Assembly: GCA_905198155.1 (NCBI GenBank)
Contig: CAJKBQ010000014.1
Location: 10,892-74,891 of the forward strand
DNA from: an uncultured Eubacteriales bacterium
GTDB lineage: Bacteria > Bacillota > Clostridia > Oscillospirales > Acutalibacteraceae
Direction: 5' to 3'
Length of the DNA stretch: 64,000 nt
Within the stretch, counting starts at the first letter, position 1, and every line of letters begins with the position of its first letter. Positions 59,345-64,000 of this stretch are shown one piece after another. The translations under genes were made by a program, and so were the position numbers. The notes beneath the pieces were generated by a model. It did not search any database and was not told the DNA's origin. It worked only from the letters and a program-made list of their open reading frames with translations.

Positions 59345-59420
59345 CAAAAAAATAGCGAACCGTGCATCCGTTCGGCCGCGCACAGCGCACGCGGCCGATC
59401 TTTTGCCCATTTCGCTATTT
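59345..59420 (-). terminator. secA terminator, two-tier hairpin
   Basis: On the minus strand AAATAGCGAA (59411-59420) pairs with TTCGCTATTT (59350-59359), enclosing an inner perfect stem TCGGCCGCG/CGCGGCCGA (59372-59398). The outer stem is followed at once by a T-run. Confidence 0.85.
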
Positions 59421-59454
59421 CTGTTTTATCAATTAAGTGATGGGTGCGGCGCGT

Positions 59455-62196
59455 TTATTCATTCCGCCCGCAGCATTTTTTGTACTTCAACCCGCTGCCG
59501 CAGGGGCACGGGTCGTTCCGGCCGACTTTGGCGTGCTTGCGGACGACGGGGCGCTTCACGTCGGTGCCGTCCCCGGCAGATTCGGCGGGTTTGGCGACCT
59601 GCTCGCGCTTCGGTGCTTCCTGCGCGGAGCGGATGCGCACCGTCAGGATCATCCGTGCGGTGTCGGTTCGGATTTCGTTGACCATTTCGTCAAACATTTC
59701 GAACCCTTCGATCCGGTATTCGACCACCGGGTCGTGCTGCGCGTACGACCGCAGCCCAATCCCGCGTTTCAGGTCTTCCATCGCGTCGATGTGATCCATC
59801 CACAGCCGATCCACGTTTTTCAGCAGCACCACGCGCTCCAGTTCGCGCATAATCTGCGGTCCGTATTCCGCTTCGCGCGCGTCCAGGATCTTCATCGCAC
59901 GGCTGTACAGCTCGTCAATCACCTGCTGCGGATCCAGCGCTTCCAGCGCATCGGCCGTGTATTGGAAGTCCTCGTCGGTGGTCAGAATGCCTTTGTAGGT
60001 GTCGCGCACCGCGTCTACCGACCAGCTTTCGTGTGTTGCGGCCGGCATATAGCGGTTGACCGTGTGGGTGATGCTGTCCAGAATCATCTTCCGGATTTGT
60101 TCGTGCAGATCCTCGCCGTTCAGCACCTGATTGCGCTGCTTGTAAATAATTTCGCGCTGACGGTTCATCACGTCGTCGTATTGCAGCACGCTCTTGCGGA
60201 TGCCGAAGTTTCGATCCTCCAGCTTTTTCTGCGCTGCCTCCACGCGGTTGGAAATCATCTTGCTTTCAATCGGCGTATTTTCGTCGATCGACAGCGACGT
60301 CATCATCGCCTGAATCCGTTCGCCGCCGAACAGCCGCATCAAATCGTCTTCCAGCGACAGGTAGAACCGCGATTCGCCCGGGTCGCCCTGCCGGCCGGAC
60401 CGTCCGCGCAGCTGGTTGTCGATCCGGCGCGATTCGTGACGCTCGGTACCAATGATGAACAGCCCGCCCGCCGCGCGCACTTCGTCGGCTTCCCCGGCGA
60501 TCTGGGCGCGGTATTTGTCGTTCAGCTCGCGGAACGTCGCCCGCGCCGACAGAATATCCACATCATCCGTTTCGGAATAGCCCGTCGCTTCCGAAATCAG
60601 CTCCTCCGGAATCTGCATCCGGCGCATTTCGGCCTTGGCCATAAATTCCGCGTTGCCGCCCAGAATGATGTCGGTACCGCGCCCGGCCATGTTGGTCGCA
60701 ATGGTGACGGCGCCTTTCTTACCAGCCTGCGCCACAATCTCGGCCTCTTTTTCGTGATATTTGGCGTTCAGCACTTCGTGCGGGATCCCGCGCCGTTTCA
60801 GCAGCCCGCTGAGCACTTCCGATTTTTCAATCGAGATGGTGCCCACCAGCACCGGCTGGCCCTTTTCGTGGCACGCCAAAATCTGCTCGATCACGGCATT
60901 GAACTTGCCGTTCTCGGTGGTGTACACCACGTCCGGATTGTCAATCCGGATCATCGGCCGGTTGGTCGGAATCTCAATCACGTCCAGATCATAAATTTCG
61001 CGGAATTCCTGCTCCTCCGTCATCGCCGTACCGGTCATACCGGACAGTTTTTCGTACAGCCGGAAGTAGTTCTGGAACGTGATGGTCGCCAGCGTTTTGG
61101 ATTCGTGCTCCACCTTGACGTGCTCTTTGGCCTCAATCGCCTGGTGCAGCCCTTCGTTGAACCGCCGTCCGAACATCAGCCGCCCGGTGAACTCGTCCAC
61201 GATGATGACCTGACCTTCTTTGACCACATAATCCACGTCGCGGTGCATAATCCCGTGCGCGCGGATCGCCTGGTTGATGTGGTGCTGGATGGTCATATTG
61301 TCCGGGTTGGCGAGGTTTTCCAGCCGGAAAAACGCTTCGGCCTTCCGCGTGCCGGACTGCGTCAGCGTCGCGGTTTTGGCCTTTTCGTCCACAATGTAGT
61401 CGGCATCGTCGTACAGCTCGTCGTTGTCGGCCTTGTCGTCGGTGGTGCGCACCTTGCGCATCCGCAGCGTCCGCACGAACTGGTCGGCGCGCTGGTACAA
61501 ATCGGTGGAGCGGTCGCCCTGACCGCTGATAATCAGCGGCGTCCGCGCTTCGTCGATCAAAATCGAGTCCACCTCGTCCACAATAGCGAAGTGATGCCCG
61601 CGCTGCACCAGGTGCTCTTTGTAAATCACCATGTTGTCGCGCAGGTAGTCGAACCCGAATTCGTTGTTGGTGCCGTAGGTAATGTCGGCGGCATATGCGG
61701 CGCGGCGGGCGTCGTTGTCCATGTCGTGGACGATCAGCCCGACAGTCAGCCCCAAAAACCGATACACTTTGCCCATCCATTCCGAGTCGCGGCGGGCCAG
61801 GTAGTCGTTCACCGTCACAATATGCACGCCCTTGCCGGTCAGCGCGTTCAGGTACGCCGGCAGCGTCGCAACGAGCGTTTTGCCCTCGCCGGTTTTCATC
61901 TCGCTGATCCGCCCCTGGTGCAGCACGATGCCGCCGATGATCTGCACCGGGAAGTGCCGCATATTCAGTACGCGCGCCGACGCCTCGCGGCACACGGCGA
62001 ACGCGTCCGGCAAAATCGCGTCCGTTGTTTCGCCGCAGCGAAGCCGGTCGCGCAGCTTGTCGGTCATCCCGCGCAGCGATGCGTCGTCCATCGCCTTGTA
62101 TTTGTCCTCCAGCGCCAGCACCTGGTCGCAAACCGGCTGAATGCGCCGCAGCTCCCGTTTGCTGAACGAGCCGAAAATTCCGGATAAAATGCCCAT
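59455..62196 (-). CDS. secA: Preprotein translocase ATPase SecA
   Basis: Motor ATPase that drives secretory proteins through SecYEG. The 913-residue protein has GGIVLHQGRISEMKTGEGKT (Walker A), AYADITYGTNNEFGFDYLRD, the DEVD box in AIVDEVDSILIDEARTPL, and RQLRG-type motif VI (IDNQLRGRSGRQGDPGESRF). The C-terminal zinc-binding tail is GRNDPCPCGSGLKYKKCCG, three Cys plus Cys, used for SecB or lipid contact. ATG 62196 has AAGGGGAAA upstream. A TATAAT box on the minus strand (62230-62235) serves as its promoter core. Confidence 0.97.
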   Translation of the reverse strand: MGILSGIFGSFSKRELRRIQPVCDQVLALEDKYKAMDDASLRGMTDKLRDRLRCGETTDAILPDAFAVCREASARVLNMRHFPVQIIGGIVLHQGRISEMKTGEGKTLVATLPAYLNALTGKGVHIVTVNDYLARRDSEWMGKVYRFLGLTVGLIVHDMDNDARRAAYAADITYGTNNEFGFDYLRDNMVIYKEHLVQRGHHFAIVDEVDSILIDEARTPLIISGQGDRSTDLYQRADQFVRTLRMRKVRTTDDKADNDELYDDADYIVDEKAKTATLTQSGTRKAEAFFRLENLANPDNMTIQHHINQAIRAHGIMHRDVDYVVKEGQVIIVDEFTGRLMFGRRFNEGLHQAIEAKEHVKVEHESKTLATITFQNYFRLYEKLSGMTGTAMTEEQEFREIYDLDVIEIPTNRPMIRIDNPDVVYTTENGKFNAVIEQILACHEKGQPVLVGTISIEKSEVLSGLLKRRGIPHEVLNAKYHEKEAEIVAQAGKKGAVTIATNMAGRGTDIILGGNAEFMAKAEMRRMQIPEELISEATGYSETDDVDILSARATFRELNDKYRAQIAGEADEVRAAGGLFIIGTERHESRRIDNQLRGRSGRQGDPGESRFYLSLEDDLMRLFGGERIQAMMTSLSIDENTPIESKMISNRVEAAQKKLEDRNFGIRKSVLQYDDVMNRQREIIYKQRNQVLNGEDLHEQIRKMILDSITHTVNRYMPAATHESWSVDAVRDTYKGILTTDEDFQYTADALEALDPQQVIDELYSRAMKILDAREAEYGPQIMRELERVVLLKNVDRLWMDHIDAMEDLKRGIGLRSYAQHDPVVEYRIEGFEMFDEMVNEIRTDTARMILTVRIRSAQEAPKREQVAKPAESAGDGTDVKRPVVRKHAKVGRNDPCPCGSGLKYKKCCGRNE

Positions 62197-62229
62197 GTAC
62201 CATTTCCCCTTATGTGAGTCTGTTTATTT

Positions 62230-62258
62230 ATTATAACACAGTCGCGCGGAAAATCCAG
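62230..62258 (-). promoter_or_regulatory. secA promoter core
   Basis: Perfect minus-strand TATAAT (62230-62235) about 34 bp before the secA start; the -35 position (62253-62258) reads TGGATT, a weak match. Confidence 0.5.
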
Positions 62259-62337
62259 TAAAAAAACCGTGAACATTGAAAATTTCTTGAAAAAGTTCTG
62301 CGTCAAAAATAGATTTATCGAAATTCGATATCGCTCC

Positions 62338-62366
62338 TTGCAATTTGCGTCGGAACGTGATACAAT
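62338..62366 (+). promoter_or_regulatory. Promoter upstream of the small gene at 62405
   Basis: TTGCAA (62338-62343) and TACAAT (62361-62366), 17-bp spacing. Confidence 0.75.
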
Positions 62367-62404
62367 AGTCGCACACAGTGCAATGAAAGAAAGGACCTGA
62401 CGAT

Positions 62405-62722
62405 GTGATTCATTTTGGACGGCGGTGCCGCGGCACCCTCAGCATGGACAACGAGCTGCTCCAATTCGGCGGCCGCACCTACGCGTTCGTTTGCTGCGTG
62501 TACGAGCAGCTTCGGCTGGCGGAGCTGACCGGCGCGCCGGATGCTGCGCGCGGCCGGCGCGTGGGCAGGGTCGATCCGGACCGCTCTGGCATCTACACCG
62601 TCCGCGGAACGGTCGGCGACCGGTACCTGGTGGTGCGCGAAGACGATACCTTGCTCCTTTACGAGAAAATTCCCGAAAAAAATCCGGAAAATGCTTGTCA
62701 AAACGATCACAAAGATTTATAA
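62405..62722 (+). CDS. Small hypothetical protein
   Basis: 105-residue predicted protein with a beta-rich middle (LQFGGRTYAFVCCVYEQLRL; DPDRSGIYTVRGTVGDRYLV; REDDTLLLYEKI). I do not recognise a family. A promoter lies 39 bp upstream and AAAGGA 9 nt before the GTG start (62405); an internal ATG at 62444 is possible but has no ribosome site. A GGTGCCGCGGCACC hairpin spans codons 7-11. Its end carries the promoter of the next gene. Confidence 0.5.
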   Translation: MIHFGRRCRGTLSMDNELLQFGGRTYAFVCCVYEQLRLAELTGAPDAARGRRVGRVDPDRSGIYTVRGTVGDRYLVVREDDTLLLYEKIPEKNPENACQNDHKDL

Positions 62723-62723
62723 T
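62695..62723 (+). promoter_or_regulatory. Promoter of NifU-like gene
   Basis: TTGTCA (62695-62700) and perfect TATAAT (62718-62723), 17-bp spacing, about 62 bp before ATG 62786. Confidence 0.85.
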
Positions 62724-62785
62724 ATACAGTAGGTATGGAGATACTCAACCAAAAACCATGATATTCATGCGAAAGGAGCTATTTT

Positions 62786-63478
62786 ATGAATTATTCCCAA
62801 GAAGTGGAAAAGATGTGTGTGGTCACGAAAGGCCCGCATCACGGCCCGGCCCCCATCCCGGAGGAAGGCAAATGGGTAAAGTCCTATGAAATTAAGGACA
62901 TTTCCGGTTTGTCGCACGGTATCGGCTGGTGCGCACCGCAGCAGGGCGCCTGCAAACTGACGCTGAACGTGAAAAACGGTATCGTGGAGGAGGCGCTGGT
63001 CGAAACGATCGGCTGCTCCGGCATGACGCACTCCGCGGCTATGGCGGCGGAGATTCTGCCGGGCAAAACGCTGCTCGAATGTCTGAACACCGACCTGGTG
63101 TGCGACGCGATCAACGTTGCCATGCGCGAAATCTTCAAACAGCTGGCCTACGGCCGCAGCCAGACGGCGTTCTCCGAAGGCGGTCTGCCGATCGGCGCCG
63201 GGCTGGAAGACCTAGGCAAAGGCCTGCGCTCGCAGGTGGGCACCATGTACTCCACCAAAGCCAAGGGCGTCCGTTTCATGGAAATGGCGGAAGGCTATGT
63301 GCTGAAAACCGCGCTCGACGAGAACAACGAGGTCATCGGCTACCAGTTCGTGAAGCTGGGCAAGATGCTCGAAGATATCCGCCGCGGCGTGGAGCCGAAC
63401 GAAGCCTACAAGAAAAACATCGGCCAGTACGGCCGGTTCGACAACGCGGCGAAGTATATCGATCCGCGTGAAGAATGA
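62786..63478 (+). CDS. NifU/IscU-like iron-sulfur cluster scaffold protein
   Basis: 230-residue protein with an IscU-like core. GACKLTLNVKNGIVEEAL corresponds to the first IscU cysteine region, IGCSGMTHSAAMAAEILPGK to the second (GCGS...SS...GKT in IscU), and TDLVCDAINVAMREIF possibly to the third. About 100 extra residues follow, rich in charged segments, that classical IscU lacks. It is 26 bp before the GGGtGRT protein gene, a pairing seen repeatedly in anaerobic Firmicutes and Bacteroidetes. Role: probably cluster assembly or transfer, specific partner unknown. AAAGGAG precedes ATG 62786. Confidence 0.85.
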   Translation: MNYSQEVEKMCVVTKGPHHGPAPIPEEGKWVKSYEIKDISGLSHGIGWCAPQQGACKLTLNVKNGIVEEALVETIGCSGMTHSAAMAAEILPGKTLLECLNTDLVCDAINVAMREIFKQLAYGRSQTAFSEGGLPIGAGLEDLGKGLRSQVGTMYSTKAKGVRFMEMAEGYVLKTALDENNEVIGYQFVKLGKMLEDIRRGVEPNEAYKKNIGQYGRFDNAAKYIDPREE

Positions 63479-63504
63479 TTACAAAAGAAGGAGGATCGAA
63501 TCTT

Positions 63505-64000
63505 ATGGCGAACGATGTAATGTTTGAAGGCAAAGAGAGACGGATGGCCAAAATCGAAAAGTGCCTGGCCGAATACAACCTGCCCAGCCTGGAAGAAGCG
63601 CGTGCGCTCTGCCTGAGCAAAGGCGTGGACTGTGAAAAAATCGTAAAAGGCGTGCAGCCGATCGCGTTTGAAAACGCGGTGTGGGCCTACACGCTGGGCT
63701 GCGCGGTCGCGATTCAGAAAAACGTGAAAACCGCAGCCGACGCTGCCGAAGCGATCGGTATCGGCCTGGAAGCGTTCTGCGTGCCGGGTTCCGTTGCGGA
63801 GCAGCGCTCCGTCGGTTTGGGTCACGGCAACCTGGGCGCCATGCTGCTGCGTGACGAAACGCAGTGCTTCGCGTTCCTGGCGGGCCACGAATCCTTCGCG
63901 GCAGCCGAAGGCGCCATCGGCATCGCCCGTACGGCGAACAAAGCGCGCAAAACCCCGCTCCGCATCATCCTGAACGGGCTGGGCAAAGACGCTGCCTATA
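63505..64000 (+). CDS. GGGtGRT protein, 3' end outside window
   Basis: The first 165 residues of a protein I recognise as the GGGtGRT family, named for a conserved sequence motif further on. The visible part starts MANDVMFEGKERRMAKIEKC and contains PIAFENAVWAYTLGCAVAIQ, SVGLGHGNLGAMLLRDETQC and FLAGHESFAAAEGAIGIA. It has no assigned biochemical function; it is conserved next to NifU-like scaffolds in anaerobes. AGGAGG lies 10 nt before ATG 63505. The reading frame is open to the window end, so the gene is cut by the window and not broken. Confidence 0.82.
   Translation, partial: MANDVMFEGKERRMAKIEKCLAEYNLPSLEEARALCLSKGVDCEKIVKGVQPIAFENAVWAYTLGCAVAIQKNVKTAADAAEAIGIGLEAFCVPGSVAEQRSVGLGHGNLGAMLLRDETQCFAFLAGHESFAAAEGAIGIARTANKARKTPLRIILNGLGKDAAY

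Overview
The window looks like a high-GC (roughly 60%), spore-forming, anaerobic Firmicute, most likely an Oscillospirales-type clostridium. This is inferred from gene content: a WhiA/HprK/DnaE/PfkA chromosomal core, Ger spore-germination genes, pyruvate:ferredoxin oxidoreductase, a glycyl radical enzyme, a GGGtGRT protein, and strong AGGAGG ribosome binding sites with TTGACA/TATAAT promoters. No tRNA, rRNA, CRISPR array, integrase or intact transposase was seen.

Layout. 1-0.7 kb: 3' part of an AraC-family regulator. 0.8-10.4 kb: a minus-strand core cluster, in transcription order hprK, ROK glucokinase, murB, rapZ, whiA, dnaE, pfkA, linking carbon-status sensing, glycolysis, wall precursor synthesis and replication. 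10.4-15.3 kb: divergent germination loci, DUF421-gerC facing gerA-gerB-DUF4363. 15.4-22.6 kb: small housekeeping genes (tautomerase-like protein, HAD phosphatase, nrdR, GtrA protein, AEC transporter, AraC regulator, prfC, an RCC1-like lipoprotein). 22.8-30.3 kb: pyruvate:ferredoxin oxidoreductase, a CBS-domain membrane protein, DUF1292, a 6S RNA candidate and a second, PPi-type phosphofructokinase. 30.3-31.1 kb: repeats, a 38-residue membrane peptide and a GGTTACA operator array. 31.1-37.1 kb: pantothenate genes, an MBL hydrolase, rlmH, a DUF362 ferredoxin, a LytTR regulator with a degenerate receiver, and an Xre regulator.

37.3-47.7 kb is the most distinctive region. A divergent AraC regulator faces a six-gene operon: four different Gfo/Idh/MocA oxidoreductases, a glycyl radical activase and a glycyl radical enzyme whose presumed thiyl cysteine sits in an unusual Cys-Asn-Trp context. 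A convergent ADP-ribosylglycohydrolase-fold gene has its own AraC-style tandem operator. Together they suggest anaerobic oxidation and radical cleavage of an unusual sugar, cyclitol or glycoside. The substrate cannot be read from sequence.

47.7-48.8 kb is a gene-free, lower-GC repeat island. 48.9-53.9 kb holds degV, a cold-shock/NERD fusion, a VapD-like protein with an overlapping partner, an M23 peptidase and a HAD phosphatase. 54.1-58.8 kb has a tRNA nucleotidyltransferase, then a second small sugar locus (AraC regulator, TIM-barrel isomerase, GH43-like propeller) whose GH43-like gene is flanked by two paralogous microproteins. 58.9-64 kb: a truncated gene, secA, a NifU-like scaffold and the start of a GGGtGRT protein gene.
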